Positions 24,550 through 32,805 of a DNA stretch of 37,307 bases are shown in pieces. Numbering within the stretch: the first letter of the stretch is position 1; the number at the start of each line of letters is the position of its first letter. The notes under the pieces were generated by a model. It worked only from the letters and a program-made list of their open reading frames with translations. It did not search any database and was not told the origin of the DNA. This DNA comes from SAR324 cluster bacterium REDSEA-S27_B3 (lineage in GTDB: Bacteria > SAR324 > NAC60-12), in assembly GCA_001627865.1 (NCBI GenBank), contig LUQO01000008.1, positions 6,560 through 43,866 on the forward strand, in the 5' to 3' direction. The translations under genes and the position numbers were made by a program.

Positions 24550-26355
24550 ATGAGCAGCACTGAATATCTTGTTGACCGCAGAGAACTGCAATTTGTTGTA
24601 AACGAAACTTTACAAGCCGGAAAAATATGTGAACTTCCTGATTTTGCTGAGTTTGATGAAGAGATGTTTACAATGATCATCAATGAAGCCAGCACTTTTG
24701 CTGAACAAGTTCTTGCTCCCATCAACCAAAATGGTGACCGCCAAGGCTGCAGAGTTGAGAATGGCGCTGTGGTGACACCGGACGGTTTTGCTGATGCCTG
24801 GAAAAAGCTGGGAGAGGGAGGATGGTTGAGTATGAGTTTACCCACTGAATATGGAGGGCAGGGCATTCCTGAAGTAATTGCTGTGATCGGAAAAGAAACC
24901 CAAATGGCAGCTAACCAGGGATTTACCGTTGGTGCTTCGCTCACAACAGGTGCGGCAAATCTGATTTACAATTTTGGTTCAGATGTGCAGAAAAACGATT
25001 TTTGCCGAAAAATGTTCGGTGGCGAGTGGGCCGGTACAATGTGTTTGACTGAACCTCATGCCGGAAGCGCTGTAGGTGATGTCATCACCAGTGCTACAAG
25101 GCAGGAAGATGGACATTACCTGATCAAGGGCACCAAACAATTTATCACTAATGGCGACCACGACATGTCGGACAACATTGTCCACCTGTTGCTGGCCCGT
25201 ACTCCAGACTCTCAGCAAGGTACTAAAGGCATCAGTCTTTTTATTGTTCCCAAAATACGGCTGGACGGTGTGCCAAATGATATAAAATTAGTCAGTATTG
25301 AACATAAAATGGGGATTAACGGATCCCCAACCTGCTTACTCTCATTTGGAGATAACGACGACTGCCATGGTTATTTGCTGGAAGCAGAAAACATGGGAAT
25401 GGAACAAATGTTCAAACTCATGAATGAAGCTCGTTTGCTGGTGGGTTTGCAGGGACTTGCGGGAGCAAGTGCCGCTGTGCAAAACGCCTGGGACTATGCC
25501 AAAGAGCGTACACAAGGTCCATCTTCAATTCATCCCGGAAAGAAAGCGCCAATCATCGAATTCCCTGATGTACGCAGGATGCTGATGCATATGAAGGCTG
25601 TTACAGAAGGACTTCGAGCGCTGATGTATACAGCTGCATGGTACACAGATATGGCAAATCATGGACCTGAAGATGATCGTGAAAAATATCAGGATTTGCT
25701 TGATCTGCATATTCCTGTTTGCAAAGCATTTGGTACAGATCAGGGTTTTGATGTGGCAAGAATAGGCATCCAGGTATTAGGAGGGGTAGGTTTTACAAAA
25801 GATTTCCCGCTTGAACAAAATATACGTGATCAGAAAATTGCATCAATCTATGAAGGGACAAACGGAATTCAGGCACTGGATCTGGTTGGGCGTAAATTCA
25901 CCGTCAAAAATGGTCAGCTGCTGAAGACTCTCGAAGAAGAGTTAAGCTGGTTTGATAACCGCAACTTGGAAGGTGAGCTCAATGGGTGGGTTGCCGAGTG
26001 GAAAAATTATCGGGCAGTTTTGATGGAAAGCATTGACTGTATGAAAAAAATTGGAGAAGCAAAGGGACAAGACGGTTACTTACTTTATGCCTCAAACATG
26101 ATGGAGTTAATTGGTGATGTGCTCTGCTGTTTCCACCTGCTCAAACAAGCAGAGACTGCACAGCAAAAATGGAATACCATGCTTTCCGTGGTATCCTCTC
26201 AGGATGAATTACTTGAGGAAAATGAAGAAGCACAATTTTATTGGAATAAGCTGCGGACAATTGAATTTTATGTGTGGAGTATTTTACCTCGGACTCTATC
26301 AAACGCAAAAACAATTAAAAACGCGAACCTCTCCCCACTGAATGCTTGTTTGTAA
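24550..26355 (+). CDS. Acyl-CoA dehydrogenase, long (about 600 aa) form
   Basis: 601-aa flavoenzyme with N-terminal helical, middle beta (TMCLTEPHAGSAVGD, flavin/substrate contacts) and C-terminal helical domains, plus an extra C-terminal domain (from about residue 470) found in the long subfamily. The catalytic Glu435 is in SIYEGTNGIQALDL. Relatives include the 3-methylmercaptopropionyl-CoA dehydrogenase DmdC and uncharacterised beta-oxidation enzymes; automatic DmdC labels on this subfamily are often unproven. Located after the fatty-acid synthesis genes, but no other beta-oxidation or DMSP genes are nearby. ATG at 24550. Confidence 0.9.
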   Translation: MSSTEYLVDRRELQFVVNETLQAGKICELPDFAEFDEEMFTMIINEASTFAEQVLAPINQNGDRQGCRVENGAVVTPDGFADAWKKLGEGGWLSMSLPTEYGGQGIPEVIAVIGKETQMAANQGFTVGASLTTGAANLIYNFGSDVQKNDFCRKMFGGEWAGTMCLTEPHAGSAVGDVITSATRQEDGHYLIKGTKQFITNGDHDMSDNIVHLLLARTPDSQQGTKGISLFIVPKIRLDGVPNDIKLVSIEHKMGINGSPTCLLSFGDNDDCHGYLLEAENMGMEQMFKLMNEARLLVGLQGLAGASAAVQNAWDYAKERTQGPSSIHPGKKAPIIEFPDVRRMLMHMKAVTEGLRALMYTAAWYTDMANHGPEDDREKYQDLLDLHIPVCKAFGTDQGFDVARIGIQVLGGVGFTKDFPLEQNIRDQKIASIYEGTNGIQALDLVGRKFTVKNGQLLKTLEEELSWFDNRNLEGELNGWVAEWKNYRAVLMESIDCMKKIGEAKGQDGYLLYASNMMELIGDVLCCFHLLKQAETAQQKWNTMLSVVSSQDELLEENEEAQFYWNKLRTIEFYVWSILPRTLSNAKTIKNANLSPLNACL

Positions 26356-26500
26356 TTGAAAAAAAACTGTGCCTCCCTGTCGGAAAATAGACAATAAACC
26401 GTCTGTAATACCTCCCTCTTCACCAAACATACTGTAAACTTTCATTCTTTGTCCAAAGTATTTGATTTTCAGAATACTCACCAATAATACAGATCCAACT

Positions 26501-27055
26501 TTGAACCTCCACTTTGTCACCTCTAATCCCAATAAACTCAGCGAATTATCAGAACTTCTGGAGTGTGATTTAGCTTCGTTTGCTCTTGATTTGCAGGAAA
26601 TCCAGACAACTGATCTGCATCAACTGGTAAAATACAAACTTCAGCAGGCATACGAGCATGTTCAGGCGCCGGTAATAGTTGAAGATACCTCACTCTATTT
26701 TGAAGCATGGAATGAGCTCCCAGGGCCTCTGGTCAAGTGGTTTCTAAAGAACCTTGGTTTGTCCGGACTGGTACGTGCTTTAGCTGAGTTTAACAACAAC
26801 ACAGCCAAGGCGGTCTGTTGTCTGGGATTCACAACAGACGGGGAAAAAATAAACCTGTTTGAAGGTAAAGTAGAAGGGGTTATTGTTGAGCCAAGGGGTT
26901 CACAGCATTTTGGCTGGGATGCAATTTTCCAGCCCTCAGGACATCAAAGGACTTTTGGTGAGATGTCTCCGCAAGAAAAACATCAAATTTCACCACGCGG
27001 TGCTGCCGCGACAAAATTTAAGCACTTCTTAGCACTGCAGGCAAAGCAAAAGTGA
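26501..27055 (+). CDS. Non-canonical purine NTP pyrophosphatase (ITPA/HAM1-like)
   Basis: Housecleaning enzyme hydrolysing ITP/XTP/dITP to monophosphates. Core motifs: FVTSNPNKLSEL at the N-terminus, VEDTSLYF, GWDAIFQPSG, and a terminal KHQISPRGAA. The segment ELPGPLVKWFLKNLG resembles the eukaryotic ITPA sequence rather than E. coli RdgB. No ATG is available at the N-terminus; I chose TTG at 26501 (184 aa, MNLHFVTSN), and an alternative TTG at 26462 would add 13 residues. The 3' end overlaps ispH on the opposite strand by 38 bp. Confidence 0.85.
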   Translation: MNLHFVTSNPNKLSELSELLECDLASFALDLQEIQTTDLHQLVKYKLQQAYEHVQAPVIVEDTSLYFEAWNELPGPLVKWFLKNLGLSGLVRALAEFNNNTAKAVCCLGFTTDGEKINLFEGKVEGVIVEPRGSQHFGWDAIFQPSGHQRTFGEMSPQEKHQISPRGAAATKFKHFLALQAKQK

Positions 27056-27974
27056 CATCCTCCTGAACTATTTTAAGGTCGCGCACTTTACTTGAAGAAA
27101 ACATTTTGCGAAGTCCGGAAACAATGCCTTGCACAATATTTTCAGGCGCAGAGGCCCCTGCTGTAATGCCTATGCTCCGGACTCGTTTAAACCACTCCGG
27201 ATTCAATTCAGCTGCTGATTCAATTCGGCGTGCCTCAACTCCGGTCGCTTTGGCAACTTCCACCAAGCGCACTGAGTTAGAACTGTTAGGCGCCCCCACA
27301 ACAAGCACAAGGTCCACTTCCTTGCTCAATGCTTTCACCGCATTCTGACGATTTTGTGTTGCATAACAAATATCGTCTTTTGCAGGTCCCTGAATTTTTG
27401 GGAATCGTTTTCTCAGAGCCTTTATAATTTCCGCTGTATCATCCAATGACAAAGTTGTTTGTGTGATATAACCAATCTTGTTTTCATCCGGAACCTCCAG
27501 TGTTTCCACCTCTTCCTGTGTGCCAACCACAACAATTCGCTCAGGGGCTACGCCTACCGTACCCTGAACCTCAACATGGTTATGGTGTCCGATCAGTATA
27601 ATCGTGAAATCTTTCTGGGCATAACGCTGAGCTTCACCATGTACTTTTGTTACAAGAGGACAAGTGGCATCGAGTACATTTAATTTTCTTGTTTCTGCAG
27701 TTTTACGAACTGCCGGTGAAACTCCATGAGCTGAATATATTGCACGCGACCCCTCCGGAATTTCACTTATATTTTCCACAAAAATCGCGCCATCTTCCCT
27801 AAGCCGCTGAACAACATGTTTGTTGTGGACAATCTCGTGCTGAACATAAATTGGTGAACCGTACATTTGCAGTGCTTTTTCAACAATGGTTATGGCACGA
27901 TCTACTCCGGCACAAAATCCCCGTGGGCTGGCCAGTACAAGCTCAATTGAATCGCTTGAGGTAATTGCAGTCAT
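27018..27974 (-). CDS. ispH: 4-hydroxy-3-methylbut-2-enyl diphosphate reductase
   Basis: 318-aa [4Fe-4S] enzyme performing the last step of the MEP isoprenoid pathway, producing IPP and DMAPP. The three cluster cysteines are at 21 (SPRGFCAGV), 105 (DATCPLVTK) and 203 (DDICYATQNRQ). Other family motifs: HEIVHNKHVV and GAPNSSNSVRL. ATG at 27974; divergent from the 113-aa hypothetical gene. Its last 38 bp overlap the pyrophosphatase gene tail-to-tail. Confidence 0.97.
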   Translation of the reverse strand: MTAITSSDSIELVLASPRGFCAGVDRAITIVEKALQMYGSPIYVQHEIVHNKHVVQRLREDGAIFVENISEIPEGSRAIYSAHGVSPAVRKTAETRKLNVLDATCPLVTKVHGEAQRYAQKDFTIILIGHHNHVEVQGTVGVAPERIVVVGTQEEVETLEVPDENKIGYITQTTLSLDDTAEIIKALRKRFPKIQGPAKDDICYATQNRQNAVKALSKEVDLVLVVGAPNSSNSVRLVEVAKATGVEARRIESAAELNPEWFKRVRSIGITAGASAPENIVQGIVSGLRKMFSSSKVRDLKIVQEDVTFALPAVLRSA

Positions 27975-27999
27975 TTAATATCAAGAGAAAAAATATGGT

Positions 28000-28027
28000 T
28001 TGTATTTTGCTCTAATTAGTCTATAAA
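28000..28027 (+). promoter_or_regulatory. Candidate promoter of the 113-aa hypothetical gene
   Basis: TTGTAT (28000-28005), a 16-bp spacer and TATAAA (28022-28027), with a start about 59 bases before the ATG at 28093. Confidence 0.4.
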
Positions 28028-28092
28028 GGAATCAGAAACATTTCAATCTTTCAGCAGAACAAGAATTATAACATCAAGGTAAACCAAGAACA

Positions 28093-28434
28093 ATGTCTGA
28101 AAAAAAAACCCGACGCAAAACTCGATGGAAACGCCTCGAAGGTACCACAAATTTTTATCCGACTTATGTGGACGGAAATCGAGATAAAGTCACACCTGCC
28201 GCTGCAACATTTAAAACACATTTTCAGACAGTCATTCCTCGTTACAATCTATCCATGACTGAAACCCGCAACGAAGGGACAGGACCAACTTTTCTGGAAA
28301 CAGAATACCAACCTCACTCCGGACGTCAGGAAACTGTCAAAAAAACTGAGGAACAAAATCCAGAAACATCGGAGCCTTTGTTCAAACTGCCCCGCCATAA
28401 AAAAAAGAAAATCCGTACAGATTTCTGGGAATAA
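28093..28434 (+). CDS. Hypothetical small basic protein
   Basis: 113 aa, not recognised. Both ends are strongly basic (MSEKKTRRKTRWKR and RHKKKKIRTDFWE), the middle is polar with no transmembrane segment or signal peptide, and there are no cysteines or obvious metal motifs. It has its own promoter-like element, is flanked by ispH and ffh, and lies opposite only shorter non-homologous frames, so it is probably a real gene. The composition suggests nucleic-acid or ribosome binding, which is a guess. Confidence 0.6.
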   Translation: MSEKKTRRKTRWKRLEGTTNFYPTYVDGNRDKVTPAAATFKTHFQTVIPRYNLSMTETRNEGTGPTFLETEYQPHSGRQETVKKTEEQNPETSEPLFKLPRHKKKKIRTDFWE

Positions 28435-28518
28435 AACTCCTGCTGTAAAAGTATGCATAAATAGAAAATATAGCATCCAGGCATAAAACAACTCACCATC
28501 TCTCCAAAATTACAACTA

Positions 28519-28575
28519 AAAACCTGTAATTTCTGGTTATTACTGTTTGAAATTTCCAACAGCATCACAGGTTTT
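28519..28575 (+). other. Nested inverted repeats between the hypothetical gene and ffh
   Basis: AAAACCTGT (28519-28527) pairs perfectly with ACAGGTTTT (28567-28575). The 39-nt interior contains a further short stem (CTGTT/AACAG). It lies just upstream of the ffh promoter. It does not contain the conserved signal-recognition-particle RNA core (no GGAA-capped asymmetric loop), and no T tract follows. Confidence 0.4.
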
Positions 28576-28601
28576 AAATCCCCCGGATACAGCAAAATAG
28601 T

Positions 28602-28631
28602 TTGACAAACATGCTATTGATCTGATCTAAT
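28602..28631 (+). promoter_or_regulatory. Promoter of the ffh-rpsP-rimM-trmD operon
   Basis: TTGACA (28602-28607), an 18-bp spacer and TCTAAT (28626-28631). The predicted start near 28638 is downstream of the upstream TTG in the ffh frame, so it supports the ATG at 28662. Confidence 0.5.
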
Positions 28632-28661
28632 TATTTGTTAACCATTTTTCAGATAGCATCA

Positions 28662-30002
28662 ATGTTTGAGACTCTTTCAGAAAAATTAAGCGGCACTCTG
28701 CGCAAGGTACGCGGACAGGGACGTCTTACCGAGGAAAATCTAAGCCAGACTTTGAATGGTGTCAAAATGGCACTTCTGGAAGCTGATGTAAATTACAGGG
28801 TGGTCAAGGCTTTTCTGCGATCAGTCAAGGAAAGAGCCATTGGACAGGAGGTTCAGGGCAGCCTGACTCCGGGACAACAGTTTATCAAAATTGTCAACGA
28901 AGAGCTGACAGAAATGATGGGAGGAGCAAATTCAGGTTTAACTGAACCGACTGCAGCTCCCCTGACCGTAATGATGGTTGGACTGCAGGGGTCCGGAAAA
29001 ACTTCATCCTCGGGAAAACTGGCAAGGCATTACCAGTCTGAAGGGAAACGTCCTTATTTAATCCCGGCAGATGTCTATCGTCCCGCTGCCATTGAACAGC
29101 TTCAGGTGCTGGCGGACACTTTAGACATTTCCTGCTACCCTTCACGCAAAGACCAGAATCCGCTGGACATAGTGTTAAATGGACTTCAGTCAGCAAAACA
29201 GCAGGAAGCAGATGTTGTGTTTATTGATACCGCTGGTCGTTTGCATATTGATGAGGAATTAATGGAAGAATTAAGCCGAATCAAATCAGCTATCACGCCT
29301 CATGAAATCCTTTTTGTAGCGGATGCCATGACTGGGCAGGAAGCAGTAAGTGTAGCAAAGGGTTTTAATGACCGCCTAGACATCTCCGGAGTGATGCTGA
29401 CCAAAATGGATGGTGACGCAAGAGGAGGAGCCGCGCTGTCCATCAGGGCTATTACCCAAAAACCGATAAAATTTATTGCAGTTGGAGAAAAACTGGAAAA
29501 TCTTGAAGCATTCCACCCGGAACGAATTGCTTCCAGAATTTTGGGAATGGGAGATATGCTCTCACTGATTGAAAAAGTAGAAGACTCATTCAGTGAACGT
29601 GAAGCCCTGCAAATGCAGAAAAAGCTTAAGCGCAATGAATTTACGATGGAAGACTTTAGAGATCAGCTGCGATCAATGCGTAAAATGGGATCAATGAAAG
29701 ACGTATTAGGCATGTTGCCCGGGATGAATACAACATCCCTTCAGGACGCCAATATTGATGACAGGAAGCTGGTTCAGATAGATGCCATCATTTCATCAAT
29801 GACTGTCAAAGAACGGCAAAATCACAAACTGATGAACGGCTCACGCAGGCTGAGGGTCGCCAAAGGAAGCGGCACAACTGTCAGTGAAATAAATCGATTG
29901 CTTAAACAATTCACCCAAATGCGTAAAATGATGCAAAAGCTCTCAAAAGTCTCCAATCCGGGCAAAGCCATGCGTATGATGCAGGATATGATGCCAGGTT
30001 GA
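28662..30002 (+). CDS. ffh: Signal recognition particle protein Ffh
   Basis: 446-aa SRP54 GTPase that binds signal sequences and targets nascent inner-membrane proteins through FtsY. N domain residues 1 to about 90; G domain with GLQGSGKT (about 107-114), DTAGR and TKMDGDARGG; Met-rich M domain from about 300 (LGMLPGM, MMQKLSKVSN). ATG at 28662 chosen because MFETLSEKLSGTLRK is the canonical start and the promoter lies downstream of the in-frame TTG at 28635. First gene of the trmD-type operon. Confidence 0.96.
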   Translation: MFETLSEKLSGTLRKVRGQGRLTEENLSQTLNGVKMALLEADVNYRVVKAFLRSVKERAIGQEVQGSLTPGQQFIKIVNEELTEMMGGANSGLTEPTAAPLTVMMVGLQGSGKTSSSGKLARHYQSEGKRPYLIPADVYRPAAIEQLQVLADTLDISCYPSRKDQNPLDIVLNGLQSAKQQEADVVFIDTAGRLHIDEELMEELSRIKSAITPHEILFVADAMTGQEAVSVAKGFNDRLDISGVMLTKMDGDARGGAALSIRAITQKPIKFIAVGEKLENLEAFHPERIASRILGMGDMLSLIEKVEDSFSEREALQMQKKLKRNEFTMEDFRDQLRSMRKMGSMKDVLGMLPGMNTTSLQDANIDDRKLVQIDAIISSMTVKERQNHKLMNGSRRLRVAKGSGTTVSEINRLLKQFTQMRKMMQKLSKVSNPGKAMRMMQDMMPG

Positions 30003-30145
30003 GAATTGTGAACAATCTCCGGATGAAAACTGTTATTACAGGTAATCTCCCGGAAAAGTGCTGATACAATTAAAGATTAAACAGCTGAAATTAAAATTGC
30101 TGAATTTTATTCAGACTAAAACAGAAAACCCAAATCATAAAAATC

Positions 30146-30388
30146 ATGGTTAGAATACGTCTCGCCAGAGGTGGCGCAAAAAAGAAACCATATTACCGTG
30201 TAGTCGTTGCTGACCAACGGTGCAAACGCGACGGCCGTTATCTTGAGCGTATTGGATTTTACAATCCGATGGTCAAGGATAATCGTGTTGAGATTGATCA
30301 AGAACGGCTCAAACACTGGATCTCCGTAGGAGCTCAACCCAGTGATCGTGTCAGTAAATTAATTAAGCTGGCAAATATCACAGTTTAA
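30146..30388 (+). CDS. rpsP: 30S ribosomal protein S16
   Basis: 80 aa, full length. [23 protein letters not shown] is the S16 signature, with [14 protein letters not shown] following. Assembly protein of the 30S body. 143 bp after ffh; that gap has a small CTGAAT/ATTCAG hairpin (30100-30114) without a T tract. Confidence 0.97.
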   Translation: MVRIRLARGGAKKKPYYRVVVADQRCKRDGRYLERIGFYNPMVKDNRVEIDQERLKHWISVGAQPSDRVSKLIKLANITV

Positions 30389-30401
30389 AAAGCTTACGGG
30401 G

Positions 30402-30421
30402 TTTATCGTTTCTTCGATAAA
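30402..30421 (+). promoter_or_regulatory. Hairpin between rpsP and rimM
   Basis: TTTATCG-TTTCTT-CGATAAA: perfect 7-bp stem with a 6-nt loop, ending 7 bases before the rimM ATG. The 3' arm touches the AAAGG that would serve as rimM Shine-Dalgarno, so it could lower rimM translation relative to S16, as known for the E. coli trmD operon. The structure is seen; the effect is inferred. Confidence 0.5.
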
Positions 30422-30428
30422 GGCCGAA

Positions 30429-30983
30429 ATGACTGATTATGATGATTATGATGAGCATACATGGATTGCCACCATTATCGGGGCTCACGGCATCAAAGGA
30501 GCAGTAAGAGCTAAATATTTTACTGATACTCCGGATTATTATCTTAAATCAAAAGTTTTTTTTATTGAGAACGCGGGAAAACTTAGCGCGTTAAAAATAG
30601 TAAGAATTCATCAGTCAAAAAATTGCTGGATCATCCTCTTTGATGGAATTAATACCCGCAACGAAGCAGAAGGACTGAAAGGCTGCCGTTTGTTGCTGCC
30701 TGATGATCAGTTGAGACCTTTGGATTCCAATGAAGTGTTTGTGCATCAAATTATCGGCTGCAGCGTGGAAGATCAAAATGGCCGGGTTTTGGGTGAAATA
30801 ACGGATTTTCTGGAAACCGGAGCAAACAATGTGTACGAGGTACGAAACGGAGATTCCGTGTTTCTTGTTCCGGACGTTCCTCATGTTGTGATTGAGCTGA
30901 ATGTTGAAACACAGCGTATGATAATCGATCCAATACCAGGATTGCTTGGGAATTCCGCTGCAGAGAGTGATGCTGCGATTTGA
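30429..30983 (+). CDS. rimM: Ribosome maturation factor RimM
   Basis: 184-aa 16S-processing protein assisting assembly of the 30S head near S19. The N-terminal RimM barrel has IATIIGAHGIKGAVRAKYFTD. The C-terminal PRC-barrel shows VLGEITDFLETGANNVYEV and FLVPDVPHVV. It overlaps trmD by 14 bp and follows rpsP by 40 bp across a hairpin. Confidence 0.95.
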   Translation: MTDYDDYDEHTWIATIIGAHGIKGAVRAKYFTDTPDYYLKSKVFFIENAGKLSALKIVRIHQSKNCWIILFDGINTRNEAEGLKGCRLLLPDDQLRPLDSNEVFVHQIIGCSVEDQNGRVLGEITDFLETGANNVYEVRNGDSVFLVPDVPHVVIELNVETQRMIIDPIPGLLGNSAAESDAAI

Positions 30984-31656
30984 AGTTTTGACATTATTCC
31001 CGGAAATATTTTCTTCATTCCTGGATGAAAGCCTGATTAAACGGGCAATTGAAAGGGGCCTGCTGGATGTAAATCTGGTAAATTTTCGAAAACACGGGCT
31101 GGGGAATCATCTTCAGGTAGATGATACACCTTACGGTGGCGGCCCGGGAATGATTTTGCGAATTGAGCCGATTGCCGATACACTTGAGGAGCAGAAGAAG
31201 TTTCATCAAAGTCAAGGGCATGAGACACATTCTATTTTAGTTACACCGCAGGGTACACCGTTTACGCAAAAAAAAGCGCGAGAACTCAGCCAGAAAAACT
31301 CTGTTTTGACCCTTGTTTGCGGACGATACGAAGGATTTGACGAAAGAATACGAAGCCTGGTTGATGAAGAAGTCTCAGGAGGAGATTTTATCTGCATGGG
31401 AGGTGAAGTGATCGCCATGACAATGATTGAATCAGTCAGCAGACTGATGCCTGGTTTGCTTGGTAATCAGGAATCATCTGAACAGGAGTCGTTCTCTGAA
31501 TCACTGCTGGAATATCCTCAATTTACACGTCCGCCAAGTTATAAGGGCATGGATGTTCCGGAAGAGCTGCTGTCAGGAAACCATAAAAAAATTGCTCAAT
31601 GGCGGGAACAGCAGGCTTTGTCAAGAACAAGAAAACGCCGTCCGGATTTGATTTGA
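30970..31656 (+). CDS. trmD: tRNA (guanine-N1)-methyltransferase
   Basis: SPOUT-class trefoil-knot enzyme methylating G37 of tRNAs with SAM, preventing frameshifting. Motifs: FEVLTLFPEIF start, VDDTPYGGGPGMIL, VCGRYEGFDERI, GGEVIAMTMIESVSRLMPG. I start at ATG 30970 (228 aa); GTG at 30967 is equally close, and an upstream TTG (30946) would add an uncharacteristic leader. Overlaps rimM by 14 bp, so coupled translation is likely. Confidence 0.95.
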   Translation: MLRFEVLTLFPEIFSSFLDESLIKRAIERGLLDVNLVNFRKHGLGNHLQVDDTPYGGGPGMILRIEPIADTLEEQKKFHQSQGHETHSILVTPQGTPFTQKKARELSQKNSVLTLVCGRYEGFDERIRSLVDEEVSGGDFICMGGEVIAMTMIESVSRLMPGLLGNQESSEQESFSESLLEYPQFTRPPSYKGMDVPEELLSGNHKKIAQWREQQALSRTRKRRPDLI

Positions 31657-31694
31657 GGGATTTGCTTCACTGATAGAAATTCCTGGAAAATGGA

Positions 31695-31808
31695 ATGCCA
31701 CCAAAATTCAGAGAGCTGATTAAGCAGCTGAAACAAAATGGTTTCATTAAAAAGAAAAGCAAAAATTACTTTTATATGTTTAACAACAGAAACTGGAAAC
31801 TTTCATAA
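31695..31808 (+). CDS. 37-codon ORF, HicA/YcfA-like N-terminal fragment
   Basis: Reads MPPKFRELIKQLKQNGFI and continues with Lys/Asn-rich residues to a TAA, 9 bp before rplS. The opening resembles the first helix and strand of HicA (YcfA) mRNA-interferase toxins, whose family pattern is an N-terminal LIK.L...GF followed by a Gly-Ser-His motif. Here the GSH segment is absent, so it would be inactive. It could be a degraded toxin, a true microprotein or chance. No hicB-like antitoxin is adjacent. Confidence 0.35.
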   Translation: MPPKFRELIKQLKQNGFIKKKSKNYFYMFNNRNWKLS

Positions 31809-31817
31809 AAGAAGAAA

Positions 31818-32204
31818 ATGGCTACTGCAATGGAAATAACGGAGCAATCGCAATTACGCAGCGAATTGCCGGAATTACGGGTTGGCTCAACTGTTAGGGT
31901 TAATTACCGGATAACCGAAGGAAATAAAGAGCGTATCCAGGCCTTTGAAGGTGTCATAATCGGCAAACATGGCGGTGCACGCAACAACAAGGCTACATTT
32001 ACTGTGCGAAAAGTAACACAGGGATATGGCGTTGAACGAATTTTCCCACTTCATTCTCCAAGAATTGAAAGCATCAATGTCCTCAAGATCGGGAAAGTAC
32101 GTCAGGCAAAGCTTTATTACTTGCGGGCACGCAAAGGAAAAGCGGCTCGTATTAAAGAACGCATTAATGCGCGTCCGGCAGAAGACATTAAGACCAACTC
32201 TTGA
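31818..32204 (+). CDS. rplS: 50S ribosomal protein L19
   Basis: 128 aa. Core L19 motifs: [50 protein letters not shown]-type stretch ([21 protein letters not shown]). Sits at the 30S-50S interface. The 161-bp gap to trmD contains a small ORF. Its last 38 bases overlap the start of rnhB. Confidence 0.97.
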   Translation: MATAMEITEQSQLRSELPELRVGSTVRVNYRITEGNKERIQAFEGVIIGKHGGARNNKATFTVRKVTQGYGVERIFPLHSPRIESINVLKIGKVRQAKLYYLRARKGKAARIKERINARPAEDIKTNS

Positions 32205-32805
32205 GCTTGAAGAAGCAGCTTTCCTTCGTGGATTCAGCAGGATTGCAGGTATTGATGAAGCTGGAAGAGGTCCTCTTGCCGGACCGGTAGTGGTTGCAGC
32301 AGTTGTTTTAGGTGAACATTGGAATGATAAATATCAGCTCAATGATTCAAAACAGCTTTCTGCTGAAAAAAGGCAAAAGCTGTTCGACTTGATTTGTGCT
32401 GAATCCTCAGCATTTAAGATAGTCTCAATTTCACAGCAGGAAATTGACAGGTTAAATATACTGCAGGCCACTCTTGTCGGGATGCTTTGCTGTCTGAATG
32501 AAATTGAGCCTACTCCGGATTATCTGCTGGTGGATGGCAACCATTATCCGGACACAAAAATTCAGGGTGAGGCAATTGTCAAAGGGGACTGTCTTTCAAA
32601 AAGTATTGCCGCAGCTTCAATTTTGGCAAAAGTGTCACGGGACAGGGCAATGGTCGAATATGGAAAAAAGTATCCCCAATGGGGCTTTGAGCGTCACATG
32701 GGATATCCGACCAAACAACACCGTGAGGCAATTACAAAATACGGACTGTCGCCATTACACCGGCGCTCCTTCAGGCTCAAACCGGAGCAGATGAGTTTAC
32801 TGTGA
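32167..32805 (+). CDS. rnhB: Ribonuclease HII
   Basis: Removes ribonucleotides and RNA from RNA-DNA hybrids. Catalytic residues in [13 protein letters not shown] (Asp, Glu), LLVDGN (Asp) and VSRDRAM (Asp); also [10 protein letters not shown] and [12 protein letters not shown] at 32167 gives 212 aa, normal for the family; the frame stays open upstream inside rplS but without conserved sequence. Overlaps rplS by 38 bp and yraN by 4 bp. Confidence 0.95.
   Translation: MRVRQKTLRPTLELEEAAFLRGFSRIAGIDEAGRGPLAGPVVVAAVVLGEHWNDKYQLNDSKQLSAEKRQKLFDLICAESSAFKIVSISQQEIDRLNILQATLVGMLCCLNEIEPTPDYLLVDGNHYPDTKIQGEAIVKGDCLSKSIAAASILAKVSRDRAMVEYGKKYPQWGFERHMGYPTKQHREAITKYGLSPLHRRSFRLKPEQMSLL

Noticed and set aside
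28435..28661. SRP RNA gene next to ffh
   Set aside because: The conserved SRP RNA core and GGAA-type tetraloop are not present on either strand.
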